The notes: generated by a model from the letters alone, not told the origin. A stretch of 64,000 nucleotides of DNA from Celerinatantimonas yamalensis (GCF_046054155.1 NZ_JBEQCT010000001.1:62001-126000); one strand, 5' to 3'; positions 54,059 to 62,516 are shown, counted from the first letter of the stretch. A program made the numbers and translations.

Positions 54059-54826
54059 TTATTTTTCGATGCACAATCGTGAGCAATAGGTTGATATCGG
54101 CTCTTCTTTGGCATTTATCAGCAATTTGTCAGATTTTAAACCATCTATATCAGATAGATGGGGAGGGCGAGATTGGCGAGAATATAATAAAATATAACCT
54201 TTAAAAGGCTGTTCTAGATAGTCAGTATGAACGGGCTTAGTATGTGTGCCAACAAATCCATACTCGTTTAGTTTGGTACTTAGTTTGGCTTTGCGGCCTC
54301 GGCCAGGGTCGACGAGTATGACGTCACAGTGTTCATTGGTGTGGTGTTCAATAAAATGAGCTAACAGCTGTACATGCTCGTCTTCATATAATAGATCACT
54401 GCCAATGATCAGATCAAAACGGCCCAAATGACTATGGTCATCCGCCCAATCGGCTTGTTCAAAAGCAATCGCTACACCATCGTTCAAACGGGTATTTCTT
54501 TGCAGAAAATAGGCGACTTCTGGGTGATAGTCCGTGGCGGTGATGTCTGCATGGCGTTGGTTAAGTAACAGACTGGAAAGCGCCATGCCACAGCCGATTT
54601 CTAGAATGCGCTTACCCTGTGTTTGGTAATCCAACATATAGTTGGCAAGTACTAGGCTAGATGGCCAAACGACACCAAAAATTGGCCAAGAAGCCGAGGA
54701 TATACCGAGTCTGTCGGCGATACCTTCTGGATCGCTAAATTGCTGTTTATCACGTAACGTACATAAATGGATGTCATTGTGGCCGACTTCAATGGTTTGG
54801 TAACGAAGGCGAACGGGCAGGGTCAT
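54059..54826 (-). CDS. Class I SAM-dependent methyltransferase
   Basis: The protein has the SAM motif LEIGCGMALSSLLL (motif I), the ITATDYHPEVAYFLQRN region and FDLIIGSDLLYEDEH (motif IV). This resembles METTL21/Methyltransf_16-type protein lysine methyltransferases or related enzymes. A C-terminal tail after YILLYSRQ (about 33 residues) does not look like the family and may be unstructured. The start at 54826 is preferred because the first 30 residues of a longer reading are compositionally odd; the ribosome binding site is weak. Substrate unknown. Confidence 0.78.
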   Translation of the reverse strand: MTLPVRLRYQTIEVGHNDIHLCTLRDKQQFSDPEGIADRLGISSASWPIFGVVWPSSLVLANYMLDYQTQGKRILEIGCGMALSSLLLNQRHADITATDYHPEVAYFLQRNTRLNDGVAIAFEQADWADDHSHLGRFDLIIGSDLLYEDEHVQLLAHFIEHHTNEHCDVILVDPGRGRKAKLSTKLNEYGFVGTHTKPVHTDYLEQPFKGYILLYSRQSRPPHLSDIDGLKSDKLLINAKEEPISTYCSRLCIEK

Positions 54827-54916
54827 TATTGGTCTCGATTGGCAAAGTGAGCTAGGCCAAATATTGAGGATACATAAGTGACGAAACGGAGATCTACTGA
54901 GATTAGAGTAATTCAA

Positions 54917-55791
54917 CCAGAGTGCAAGGGTTATTGATTGAGATTGAGTCGTGATTGAAACTAGTCGATTGAATCTACTACTTGTTTTTTTCTTAATAGT
55001 GGAAATATGAAGATATTTCGGCTGGTGGGGACTTCTTTATAGTGGTGGGTTGCGCATATCACATTGAAATTATTACTTTTGGTATAGTAATTGGGATGAT
55101 ACAGGTAGCTCTCGTCCTCGTGTACCGAGCGCGGTTTTTAATCATGATGAACAGCTGATTATAGAATCGTTGATAGTTCAGCTATTTTTAGGCGCTCGCG
55201 ACAGATCATTATTACTTGATCATCCGGATGATTTTACTGAGAAAATTATTTATCGAGATGGCTTTTCTCTATTTTGCTATTGTTTATTGGATTGACGCCG
55301 TGCGGTGCTTTTCAGCGTATATCTTGCGAATGTGCTAGCGCGCGCTCTCAACGATTAAAGAGGCATTCACATCAATACACTTGACTTGTTACTTGTGAAA
55401 TATCAACACATCTTGGGATAAAATAACGAGAAGATCCTATTTTTGACAGTTACTATTTTTCTGGGGAATTAGCGATCAAGATGATTGAACGGTAATCAAG
55501 TGTATTTCATGCAATAATTCGTGGAAGTTAGGCCTATGTGGCAATTGATTGCGACAACAAGTGACATGTTTCATAGACTATATGGCACTGTTTTTTGAAC
55601 TTGAGCATGGAGTTATGAACATGTCGCGCGATTAGGCGCCGCTAGTTAGTCTTTTGTCTCGATCTTATCGCTAGTTGAAGCGAATTTAACAGTACTGAAT
55701 AGCCTGTTGAGGTAATATCGTGAAATTAGATTAAATGAGTGCCGTAATCTCCTCATTTTTCGCCTTAAATTTGTCATCAATAGGATGTTTT
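54917..55791. other. Long intergenic stretch with a possible gene remnant
   Basis: About 870 bp lack an intact gene. I see no tRNA, terminator or repeat. One open run with coding-like character is listed separately. The final part holds the promoter and AGGA ribosome binding site of the gene at 55792. Confidence 0.45.
55068..55295 (+). pseudogene. Possible gene remnant, unknown family
   Basis: A 75-codon open run with no start codon follows a TGA at 55065 and ends at TGA 55293-55295. Its translation has mixed polar and aromatic composition (for example YFWYSNWDDTG near the start, and LLLDHPDDFTEKIIYRDG near the end), as real proteins do. The preceding frame also carries plausible residues before the TGA (CAYHIEIITF), suggesting a frameshift near 55065-55080. 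Family not recognised. Confidence 0.3.
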
Positions 55792-56073
55792 ATGAACGTG
55801 GATAAAGCTAAAAAGCGAATTGCCAAGCAGGTTAAAAAAGGGTTTCGGGGCTACCCAGCCATTGAGTTGACCTATTTTGGACAAAACGCGGATTTGGCCA
55901 CTGAGGTGGTTGTTGCATTGATAGCAGAAGAAGGCGCAGAGGTGCAAGCGCAGACGTTTTCAAGTGAGAAAGATGTGCGCGAAGATGAAGCGATCCAATC
56001 GGTACTGGTTAAAATTATTGAACGAGCCAATGTGAATAGTGTCACTCAAGTTGATGGTGTATCCATTCGCTAA
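55792..56073 (+). CDS. Conserved hypothetical 93-residue protein
   Basis: The protein MNVDKAKKRIAKQVKKGF continues with GYPAIELTYFGQNADLATEVVVALIAEEG and ends with a VLVKIIERANVN segment. I believe similar proteins of this length occur in marine gammaproteobacteria but I cannot name a domain. It is soluble, with a basic N-terminus and alternating beta/alpha character. AGGA seven bases before ATG 55792 fixes the start; an upstream extension to 55735 lacks support. Confidence 0.7.
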   Translation: MNVDKAKKRIAKQVKKGFRGYPAIELTYFGQNADLATEVVVALIAEEGAEVQAQTFSSEKDVREDEAIQSVLVKIIERANVNSVTQVDGVSIR

Positions 56074-56183
56074 GCTGCTATCGTATCGTTAGCATTTAGT
56101 GATGTAAAACACTTGGAAAAGATATGGCAACGGTTGGGACTCACAAGCCCGATAACAGGTTGCTACCGGCTTGTTGTTGTCTA

Positions 56184-57161
56184 TCAGAGATGATCGCGCT
56201 GATGCGGCTCCCATAGATTTTGAACAGGGCCGACGGGCACAATCTGAGTGGGGTTAATCATATCGTGGCTTTGGTAGTAATGGCCTTTGATGTGGTCAAA
56301 GTGGATGGTTTGGGCAATGCCATCCATTTGGTAGAGCTCTCGCATGTAACCAGACAGATTGGGATAATCACGGATCGAGTGCAAGTTACATTTAAAGTGT
56401 CCAAAATAAACCGGATCAAAACGGATTAAGGTAGTGAACAATCGCCAGTCAGCTTCGGTAAGGTGATTACCGGTTAGGTAGCGATTGGTGCTCAAACACT
56501 GCTCAAGGCTATCGAGAGTGGCAAATAGGGGAAAAACCGCCTCTTCATAGGCCGACTGTGTTGTCGCAAAACCGGCTTTGTAAACGCCGTTGTTGACCGT
56601 GTGATAAATACGCTCATTAAGCGCGTCAATTTCACGGTGCAAATTTTGCGGGTAGTAGTCCCCAGAAGCTGCGCCGAGGTGATCAAAGGCGCTGTTAAAC
56701 ATACGAATAATATCAGCCGATTCATTTGAAACGATGGTCTGTTGCTCGCTGTCCCATAATACGGGTACGGTGACTCGTCCGCTGTAACTTGGATCGGCTT
56801 TAAGATATAACTGGTAGAGATAGTCTAAGCCATATAAATTGTCACCTGTTAGATCATCCTCGCTTTGCAATGACCAGCCGTTCTCGGCCATAAACCAATG
56901 AACAACTGATACATCAATGAATGATTCAAGTCCTTTTAATGCTCTAAAAATCATGGTGCGATTGGCCCATGGGCACGCGTGTGAAATATATAGATGATAG
57001 CGGCCCGATTGCGCTTTAAAGCCGCCAATGCCAGTTGAACCAGGCCGCCCGTCTGCAGTGACCCAGTTGCGAAATTGCGCTTCGCTTCGCTCAAAGCGAC
57101 CTTTATTTTCTGCGGTGTTGTACCACTGATCGTGCCATTGACCTTCAATTAAACGTCCCAT
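56184..57161 (-). CDS. yqjG: Glutathionyl-hydroquinone reductase (xi-class GST)
   Basis: The enzyme removes glutathione from glutathionyl-hydroquinones. The catalytic cysteine is in HLYISHACPWANRTMIF, with conserved IVSNESADIIRMFN and the C-terminal helices containing YLTGNHLTEADWRLFTTLIRFDPVY typical of the xi class. At 325 residues it matches E. coli YqjG (328). Start at 57161 has AGGAG at five bases. It is 60 bp downstream of a pirin gene on the same strand, a combination also found in E. coli, where yqjG and the pirin gene yhaK are close neighbours. Confidence 0.93.
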   Translation of the reverse strand: MGRLIEGQWHDQWYNTAENKGRFERSEAQFRNWVTADGRPGSTGIGGFKAQSGRYHLYISHACPWANRTMIFRALKGLESFIDVSVVHWFMAENGWSLQSEDDLTGDNLYGLDYLYQLYLKADPSYSGRVTVPVLWDSEQQTIVSNESADIIRMFNSAFDHLGAASGDYYPQNLHREIDALNERIYHTVNNGVYKAGFATTQSAYEEAVFPLFATLDSLEQCLSTNRYLTGNHLTEADWRLFTTLIRFDPVYFGHFKCNLHSIRDYPNLSGYMRELYQMDGIAQTIHFDHIKGHYYQSHDMINPTQIVPVGPVQNLWEPHQRDHL

Positions 57162-57220
57162 GGTCACTCCTGTTACTAAGATAAAAAGGGTGTTGCCTCA
57201 TCGGCTGATCCAAACTATCG

Positions 57221-58060
57221 TTAAAAACGATTTGCGCGAAAATCATCAAATGCTTGCAATACTTCATCACGCGTATTCATGACAAACGGTCCGCCCCATG
57301 CGATGGGCTCTTTAATTGCTCTGCCCGTAACCAGTAAAATTCGAGCTGGTTGCTCACTGATTATTTCTATCGCGTCGCCATCGCTAAGCTCAGCCAACTG
57401 ATAAGGTGCCGTGCTTTGGCCATTCTTAGACAGTTTTACCCGACCTTCGATGGTATAGATAAATCCTATTCGCTCAGAGGGCATGGGCATAATCAAATGT
57501 GCACCCGCCACTAAGCTAATATCAAAATATCCAGCTGCAGTGGCTTCTGTCTGAACCGGACCCACGGTTCCTTGAGCTGTTTTGCCTGCAATGACGCGAA
57601 TAAGGTTGCCTTGTTCATCGATCTCGTGAGGGATCGTCTCTTTACTATGTTCTTGATAATGAGGCGGACACATTTTATCCTTGGCGGGCAAGTTGACCCA
57701 CAACTGAAAGCCTTTGAGCAGGCCTTCTTTTTGTTCAGGCATTTCAGAATGAATGACCCCATGGCCTGCCGTCATCCACTGGATGCCGCCTTCCTCAATT
57801 ACCCCTTCATGGCCATGGTTATCTTTGTGTCGCATGCGCCCATTCAAGATATAAGTCACGGTTTCAAAACCGCGATGGGGATGACTTGGAAAGCCGGCCA
57901 AATAGTCATCAGGTTGGTCCGATTCAAAACAATCTAGCATCAAAAACGGATCAAGATGGCTGAGCGTCTGGGTGCCAATCATTCGAGTAAGCTTTACGCC
58001 AGCGCCATCACTTGTTGGCATGCCGTCCACAAGCCGAGCAATATCACGAAATTGAGTCAT
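57221..58060 (-). CDS. Pirin-family protein
   Basis: The 279-residue cupin protein has the pirin N-domain pattern PFLMLDCFESDQPDDYLAGFPSHPHRGFETVTYIL, with metal ligands in the HPHRG/E and MTAGHGVIHSEMP segments, and a pirin C-domain. Pirins are Fe-binding quercetinase-like or regulatory proteins. AGGAGG before the ATG is strong. It is divergent from a LysR gene and precedes yqjG, so the trio looks like a quinone or aromatic-stress module. Confidence 0.9.
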   Translation of the reverse strand: MTQFRDIARLVDGMPTSDGAGVKLTRMIGTQTLSHLDPFLMLDCFESDQPDDYLAGFPSHPHRGFETVTYILNGRMRHKDNHGHEGVIEEGGIQWMTAGHGVIHSEMPEQKEGLLKGFQLWVNLPAKDKMCPPHYQEHSKETIPHEIDEQGNLIRVIAGKTAQGTVGPVQTEATAAGYFDISLVAGAHLIMPMPSERIGFIYTIEGRVKLSKNGQSTAPYQLAELSDGDAIEIISEQPARILLVTGRAIKEPIAWGGPFVMNTRDEVLQAFDDFRANRF

Positions 58061-58143
58061 GTTGCCTCCTAAGGCGAACTGCTATTGATGTCCGATAGCA
58101 TAAATGGATTTATTTTTAGGATAAACTGGTAATTTTAGAAATA

Positions 58144-58166
58144 ATTGTTGCTAAAATAGCAACAAT
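58144..58166. promoter_or_regulatory. 23-bp perfect palindrome between pirin and LysR genes
   Basis: ATTGTTGCTA at 58144-58153 and its complement at 58157-58166 flank AAA. It sits 80 bp before the pirin start and 17 bp before the LysR start, a typical LysR autoregulatory position. Confidence 0.7.
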
Positions 58167-58182
58167 GAAAATAGGAGGGGTT

Positions 58183-59115
58183 ATGGGACAACTCGAGCAA
58201 ATGCGCGTTTTTGTACGCATTGTCGAAGCAGGGTCGGTCAGCGCTGCAGCAGAGCAGTTAAACATGGCTAAATCAATGGTCAGTCGTCGCCTAACCGAGC
58301 TAGAAAAGCGTTTGGGTAATGTATTATTACAGCGCACCACCCGTCGTATTACTTTGACAGATATTGGCCAGCAGTATTACCAAAGTAGCCTTGGTATACT
58401 GGATGAAGTTGCACGCCTTGATCAGCATACTATCGATGTTAGCGCACAAGTGGCAGGACCATTACACGTCGCAGCACCTTTGAGTTTTGGCACGCTGCAT
58501 TTAACCCCAGCCATTGATGCGTTTTTAAAGCGCTACCCGAATATTCAGTTGAAGCTAAGCTTATCTGATCATCAACATCATTTAGTCGCTCAAGGGATCG
58601 ATTTAGCGCTGCGCATTGCTGATTTGCAAGATTCTAGTTTAAAGGCTCGACATTTAACTAAAATTCACTTCATGTTAGTGGCCTCACCGCAGTACTTGCG
58701 TCAAAGCCTAGCGATTCAACGACCCGAGCAATTGAGTCAGCACAAAATACTGCATTACAGTTATCAATCGCAGCAAACTTGGACTTTTGTTAAAGGCGAG
58801 CAGCGCGTTGCCATGCCCTATAAGGCGTATTTAAGTGCAGATAATGGGGAGATGTTAAGAGATTTAGCGATTGCCGGGCAGGGGATTACACTATTGCCGA
58901 CATTTATCTGCTGGCAGGCGGTGTTAACGGGGCAGTTACAGCCGCTATTGACTGACTATCAGATGAGCCATCTAAATGCTTGGTTGGTATATCCCAATAC
59001 GCGTTATCAATCTCGCCGCCTACGGGTTTTTATGGACTTTTTAAGCGAACGATTTGAAAAAAATCCGTACTGGGATCAATCTCTTAGTCGCTATACACTA
59101 GCTGCTAAGGATTAA
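58183..59115 (+). CDS. LysR-family regulator of the pirin/yqjG pair
   Basis: The protein begins MGQLEQMRVFVRIVEAGSVSAAAEQLNMAKSMVSRRLTELEKRLG, an AaeR/DmlR-type LysR DNA-binding domain, then an effector-binding domain of standard length (310 residues in all). AGGAGGGG precedes ATG 58183. It is divergent from the pirin gene across a 23-bp palindrome. Its DNA-binding domain does not resemble E. coli YhaJ, which controls the matching genes there, so the regulator appears to have been replaced. Confidence 0.88.
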   Translation: MGQLEQMRVFVRIVEAGSVSAAAEQLNMAKSMVSRRLTELEKRLGNVLLQRTTRRITLTDIGQQYYQSSLGILDEVARLDQHTIDVSAQVAGPLHVAAPLSFGTLHLTPAIDAFLKRYPNIQLKLSLSDHQHHLVAQGIDLALRIADLQDSSLKARHLTKIHFMLVASPQYLRQSLAIQRPEQLSQHKILHYSYQSQQTWTFVKGEQRVAMPYKAYLSADNGEMLRDLAIAGQGITLLPTFICWQAVLTGQLQPLLTDYQMSHLNAWLVYPNTRYQSRRLRVFMDFLSERFEKNPYWDQSLSRYTLAAKD

Positions 59116-59241
59116 CAACGAATGCCTAGTGCATGTCATAAATACGTTGCTGTTGTGGTATGATGGCTCGTTAAATTCTCCATTGATAGGCTACTTAGGT
59201 CTATAATTTGCTCTATTGATAACCAAACGAATGAGGTATGA

Positions 59242-59523
59242 ATGGGACGCGCTAAAATTCCCCGTACTATTTGTGGGCGTGCTGCCAATAGCTGTTTTAA
59301 ACCCAATGGCGTACCTATGACGCAGTTGGTTGAGCAGCTTTTACATGCAGATGAATTTGAAGCGATGCGATTAGTGGATTGGCAAGGGCTACAGCAACAA
59401 GAGGCCGCGTTAAAAATGAATATATCACGGCAAACGCTAGCCAACTTAGTCAAGTCAGCGCGTTTTAAGGTGACTGATTGTCTGCTCAATGGCAAAGCGT
59501 TAGTTATCGCCCAAGAAATTTAA
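59242..59523 (+). CDS. DUF134 (UPF0251) putative DNA-binding protein
   Basis: The 93-residue protein matches DUF134: GRAKIPRTICGRAANSCFKPNG at the N-terminus and DEFEAMRLVDWQGLQQQEAALKMNISRQTLANLVKSAR, a sigma-70-region-4-like helix-turn-helix, at the end. DUF134 genes often adjoin or are fused to NifX/NifB-type cofactor-binding domains, and here such a gene follows 200 bp downstream on the same strand. It may be the regulator of that gene. GAGG lies before the ATG. Confidence 0.85.
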   Translation: MGRAKIPRTICGRAANSCFKPNGVPMTQLVEQLLHADEFEAMRLVDWQGLQQQEAALKMNISRQTLANLVKSARFKVTDCLLNGKALVIAQEI

Positions 59524-59668
59524 TGGCTCATCATTTTATATTGCCTCTGCCGATTAGCTTTGTTGGCGCAGGGATCTTGATTTAACCAGCTGTTCCCTCC
59601 CTTATCCTTATTGATCTACAAGAAATGCTCAGTGATGTGGATGACGGATCGAGTGGTTTATTTTATTG

Positions 59669-59711
59669 GCATATGCTATATAAAAGGCTAGTATAATAGC
59701 ATATGCTATAT
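59669..59711 (+). promoter_or_regulatory. Promoter with twin GCATATGCTATAT repeats before the NifX-like gene
   Basis: GCATATGCTATAT occurs at 59669-59681 and again at 59699-59711, exactly 30 bp apart, and ATATGCTAT / ATAGCATAT also form an inverted repeat. Between them lies a perfect -10, TATAAT at 59692-59697; TTGGCA at 59666-59671 is a possible -35 at a long 20-bp spacing. Confidence 0.6.
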
Positions 59712-59727
59712 TTAATGGAGATCTACG

Positions 59728-60339
59728 ATGAGAATTGCAATTCCAGTAAACCAAGATGTGGTGGCTGGGCATTTTAGTCAAGCGGAACACTTTGAATGTT
59801 GGGATAGCCTAAAAGGGCGCTTCGCATTATTTGATAACCCAGCGTTACAAGGTAATTGTGCGGGACATCGACAGATTGTTGAGCAGTGTGTGGCAATGGG
59901 GGTTGATGCAATCATTGTTCGAAACATCGGACAAAGAATGTTAGATCGATTGCTTAAACATTCATTGACAGTTTGGCAATTAAAACAACGTTGTCATCTT
60001 AGCGAACTGACATCGCAATTAGCGACGGTGGATGCCATTGCCGCCCAAATGACCGATGCCAGTCAAGGTCGAGAATCGAAACGCCAAGGACACGAAGAGC
60101 AAGGCCATCAATGTTGCCATAAAGACGGCCAACATAGTGAAGAGTGCCAGCATAACCACCAAGATGGCGAACATGGTGAAGGGTGCCATCACGGCCATCA
60201 AGATGGCGAACATGGTGAAGGGTGTCATCACGGCCATCAAGATGGCGAACATGGTGAAGGATGTCATCACAACCACGATACGACAGCTACTTCGTCAACA
60301 GCAAAAGGTCATCACCACTGCTGTCGACGGGGCCAATAA
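59728..60339 (+). CDS. NifX/NifB-type iron-molybdenum cofactor-binding domain protein with His/Cys repeats
   Basis: Residues 1-110 form the small dinitrogenase iron-molybdenum cofactor domain: MRIAIPVNQDVVAGHFSQAEHFECWD and CVAMGVDAIIVRNIGQRMLDRLL. From residue 131 to 182 there are four tandem 13-residue units rich in His and Cys, ending in HHHCC. Such tails bind transition metals and are unusual on this domain. GGAG precedes ATG 59728. The cofactor domain also occurs in non-nitrogen-fixing bacteria as a metal-cluster carrier, so nitrogen fixation cannot be inferred. The next gene begins at the stop codon. Confidence 0.85.
   Translation: MRIAIPVNQDVVAGHFSQAEHFECWDSLKGRFALFDNPALQGNCAGHRQIVEQCVAMGVDAIIVRNIGQRMLDRLLKHSLTVWQLKQRCHLSELTSQLATVDAIAAQMTDASQGRESKRQGHEEQGHQCCHKDGQHSEECQHNHQDGEHGEGCHHGHQDGEHGEGCHHGHQDGEHGEGCHHNHDTTATSSTAKGHHHCCRRGQ
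60118..60273 (+). repeat. Four tandem 39-bp units inside the NifX-like gene
   Basis: Units start at 60118, 60157, 60196 and 60235. Units 2-4 are almost identical and encode HQDGEHGEGCHHG/N; unit 1 is diverged (HKDGQHSEECQHN). The pattern indicates recent unit duplication, and copy number may vary by slippage. Confidence 0.92.
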
Positions 60340-60762
60340 TTGAGTTCTATTTCACAGCAAGAGGATACTCACTCACATTGTGTAGCCTGTGGACCGGTTC
60401 ACTTGATCCCATCGTTAGGTCTTCGTTTTGAGTGGTTGGATCAGAATACTATTCATAGCCGCTTTTTTGTGGATAAAAGGTATCAAGGATACGACACTAT
60501 CTTGCATGGCGGTGTGAGTAGCACGCTATTGGATGCGGCGATGACGCATCATCTAATCGATCGGCAAATTGAAGCGATGACGGCTGACTTGCAGGTTCGT
60601 TTTATGATCCCGGTGAAAGTGGGCCTAACGGTCAGCATCTATGCCATGCAGCAGCGCCAAAAGCACGGTGTGTATTGGATGAGTAGTCTATTATACAGCG
60701 AAGAACATGGTGTCCATGCACGTGCTAAAGCGCGTTTTATGTTAGCTCACGTTGCTAGTTAG
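60340..60762 (+). CDS. PaaI/hotdog-family thioesterase
   Basis: The 140-residue hotdog protein begins with HCVACGP, as in a YbaW-like group that carries a CxxC near the start, then LHGGVSSTLLDAAMTH (the hotdog helix with the catalytic region), and LQVRFMIPVKVGLTVSIYA. It should hydrolyse an acyl-CoA. The only start is TTG 60340 directly after the TAA of the preceding gene, so it is probably translated by coupling to it. That layout makes the NifX-like protein and the thioesterase a two-gene operon. Confidence 0.78.
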   Translation: MSSISQQEDTHSHCVACGPVHLIPSLGLRFEWLDQNTIHSRFFVDKRYQGYDTILHGGVSSTLLDAAMTHHLIDRQIEAMTADLQVRFMIPVKVGLTVSIYAMQQRQKHGVYWMSSLLYSEEHGVHARAKARFMLAHVAS

Positions 60763-60844
60763 TAGAGATTGATGAACAAAGAGACAAATGGATCTTGCTT
60801 GATATTGCATTGACCATGCAATATAGAAATACAGTTAAAAGAAA

Positions 60845-60928
60845 TGGTGGAGGGGGACGGATTCGAACCATCGAAGCTTTCGCGGCAGATTTACAGTCTG
60901 CTCCCTTTGGCCGCTCGGGAACCCCTCC
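60845..60928 (-). tRNA. tRNA-Tyr (GTA)
   Basis: On the minus strand the 84-nt gene has a perfect GGAGGGG/CCCCTCC acceptor stem, a long variable arm, anticodon GTA (bases 60892-60894 on the plus strand) in a CTGTAAA loop, a TTCGAATCC T-loop and an encoded CCA end. The T-loop and class II variable arm identify tRNA-Tyr. Confidence 0.95.
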
Positions 60929-61050
60929 ACAACTGTGATGCGCATACTACCTAGGCAGGTTAGTGTTGTAAACGGAAAAATAAAAAAATTATCAAATTAT
61001 CGACTGTTTGAATAAATATTAATCGAAGCAGGCGATTTTGCTTCATAATA

Positions 61051-61644
61051 GTGAAGTTTTACGTCGCGTTGCCGTTAATACCGATATATGTAATCAATGG
61101 ATGTGTCGGTATGCTGCCTGAACCTATTCGTCAATCGGTCTGTTGTGATGAGCTGCAACTTGGAGCACGTCTTAACCAATGTGTTGAAAGTGGTTATCAA
61201 GCGACTTTTTCACTGTGGCTGAGCCTGTTAAGTAATGATGTTTGCGATCAGCCTCAGTTCGATTTTAATGAGGCAGCCGCTCCAGCGCCGAGTATTGATT
61301 GGCGGAGCTATTTTCAACTCGAAGCAGAACAACATCACTATGCCACTCGCCAAGATGTTGCATCAATTGGACGCTGGAACATGCTTACCCAGCGCGGTGA
61401 TTTACGTACGATTCAGTTAGAACAATCACTCAATCGGCCCGCATTGAGTTCGGCTCAGGTACTGATAGATGACGATGTATTAAATAACTTGTCGTTATTA
61501 GAGCGGCTTAAGTACGAGCAAAGATTAAACCCACAAAACTCGGCAGCTCCAGATCCCCAAGAAGCGCCGATAGAACCGACGCCCATGGTGAATGTATTGA
61601 CCCAATTTGACTATACAAAACCACTGACGCTACAGACTCGTTAG
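61051..61644 (+). CDS. Hypothetical protein, possible lipoprotein
   Basis: I do not recognise the family. The 197-residue protein begins with a hydrophobic stretch ALPLIPIYVINGCVGM in which INGC could serve as a lipobox, then has a polar, Gln/Leu-rich body and a proline-rich tail. The GTG start at 61051 lacks a clear ribosome binding site. It lies between tRNA-Tyr and the convergent purU. Confidence 0.5.
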   Translation: MKFYVALPLIPIYVINGCVGMLPEPIRQSVCCDELQLGARLNQCVESGYQATFSLWLSLLSNDVCDQPQFDFNEAAAPAPSIDWRSYFQLEAEQHHYATRQDVASIGRWNMLTQRGDLRTIQLEQSLNRPALSSAQVLIDDDVLNNLSLLERLKYEQRLNPQNSAAPDPQEAPIEPTPMVNVLTQFDYTKPLTLQTR

Positions 61645-61672
61645 CTATTGAACATCAGGTTGGTATTGCGCA

Positions 61673-62509
61673 TTAGCGAAAGACGACAGTGCGATTACCA
61701 GTGACGAAGACGCGTTCTTGCAGAACGAAGCGCAACGCTTGGCTAAGTACATATTTCTCAACGTCACGACCAGCGCTCGCCATACGCTCTGCAGAGTAGT
61801 TGTGATCGGTGTGGATCACATCCTGCTCGATTATAGGGCCTTCATCTAAGTTATTGGTCACAAAGTGGGCTGTAGCGCCGATCATTTTTACCCCGCGGTC
61901 ATAGGCCTGTTGATAGGGCCGTGCACCAATAAATGCGGGTAAAAATGAATGATGAATATTGATGATGCGATGTGGATGAGCCGCGACTAACTCTGGCGTT
62001 AAAATGCGCATATATTTTGCGAGAACCACATACTCGGGTTGATATTGGGCTATTTTCGCTTGAATTCGTTGCTCATGTTCACTGCGACTTAATCCATCGT
62101 GGCTGATGAAGTGAAATGGAATATCAAATTTTTCGGTTAGGTTTTGCAACGTGTCATAGTTGCCGATAACCGCTGCTATTTCGACATTGAGATCACCATA
62201 TGCGGCTTTCATCAGTATGTCACCCAGGCAATGTGCTTCTTTAGTGACTAAAATAACAATCCGCTTACGGCCATTAGTGACTAAGCGGTAGTTCCCATCG
62301 ACAGGAAGCTGTTCTTTGAGATCATGCTCAAAGTCATTTTCCTTGAACTCACCGGATAATTCAGTACGCATAAAAAAACGATTGTGGCTATTATCGACAA
62401 ATTCATTATTTTTTATAATGTTCAAATTGTAATTAGAACATACACTGGTAATACGAGCGATTAAACCTTGTTCATCAGGACAATCGGTTAATAAAATTTT
62501 GTGTTGCAT
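61673..62509 (-). CDS. purU: Formyltetrahydrofolate deformylase
   Basis: PurU hydrolyses 10-formyl-THF to formate and THF, balancing one-carbon pools. The N-terminal ACT domain (KILLTDCPDEQGLIARITSVCSNYN) is followed by a formyltransferase-like domain with NIHHSFLPAFIGARPYQQAYDRGVKMIGATAHFV and DEGPIIEQDVI. Start at ATG 62509 follows AGAGCACC; 278 residues against 280 in E. coli. A longer reading to 62617 would overlap ychJ. The order purU-ychJ near tRNA-Tyr is shared with E. coli. Confidence 0.94.
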   Translation of the reverse strand: MQHKILLTDCPDEQGLIARITSVCSNYNLNIIKNNEFVDNSHNRFFMRTELSGEFKENDFEHDLKEQLPVDGNYRLVTNGRKRIVILVTKEAHCLGDILMKAAYGDLNVEIAAVIGNYDTLQNLTEKFDIPFHFISHDGLSRSEHEQRIQAKIAQYQPEYVVLAKYMRILTPELVAAHPHRIINIHHSFLPAFIGARPYQQAYDRGVKMIGATAHFVTNNLDEGPIIEQDVIHTDHNYSAERMASAGRDVEKYVLSQALRFVLQERVFVTGNRTVVFR

Positions 62510-62516
62510 GGTGCTC

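Noticed and set aside
58183..59115. Assignment of the LysR gene as yhaJ
   Set aside because: Its DNA-binding domain is of the AaeR/DmlR type and does not match what I recall of YhaJ, despite the matching neighbours.
59669..59711. ModE (molybdate) box before the NifX-like gene
   Set aside because: The CTATATA element is suggestive, but the spacing and second half do not match the ModE consensus as I know it.
60118..60273. Possible CRISPR array
   Set aside because: The 39-bp units are contiguous without spacers and are in frame in a coding gene.
60019..60276. 85-codon minus-strand frame with repeated Met/Ala/Phe units
   Set aside because: It is the antisense reading of the His/Cys repeat region.
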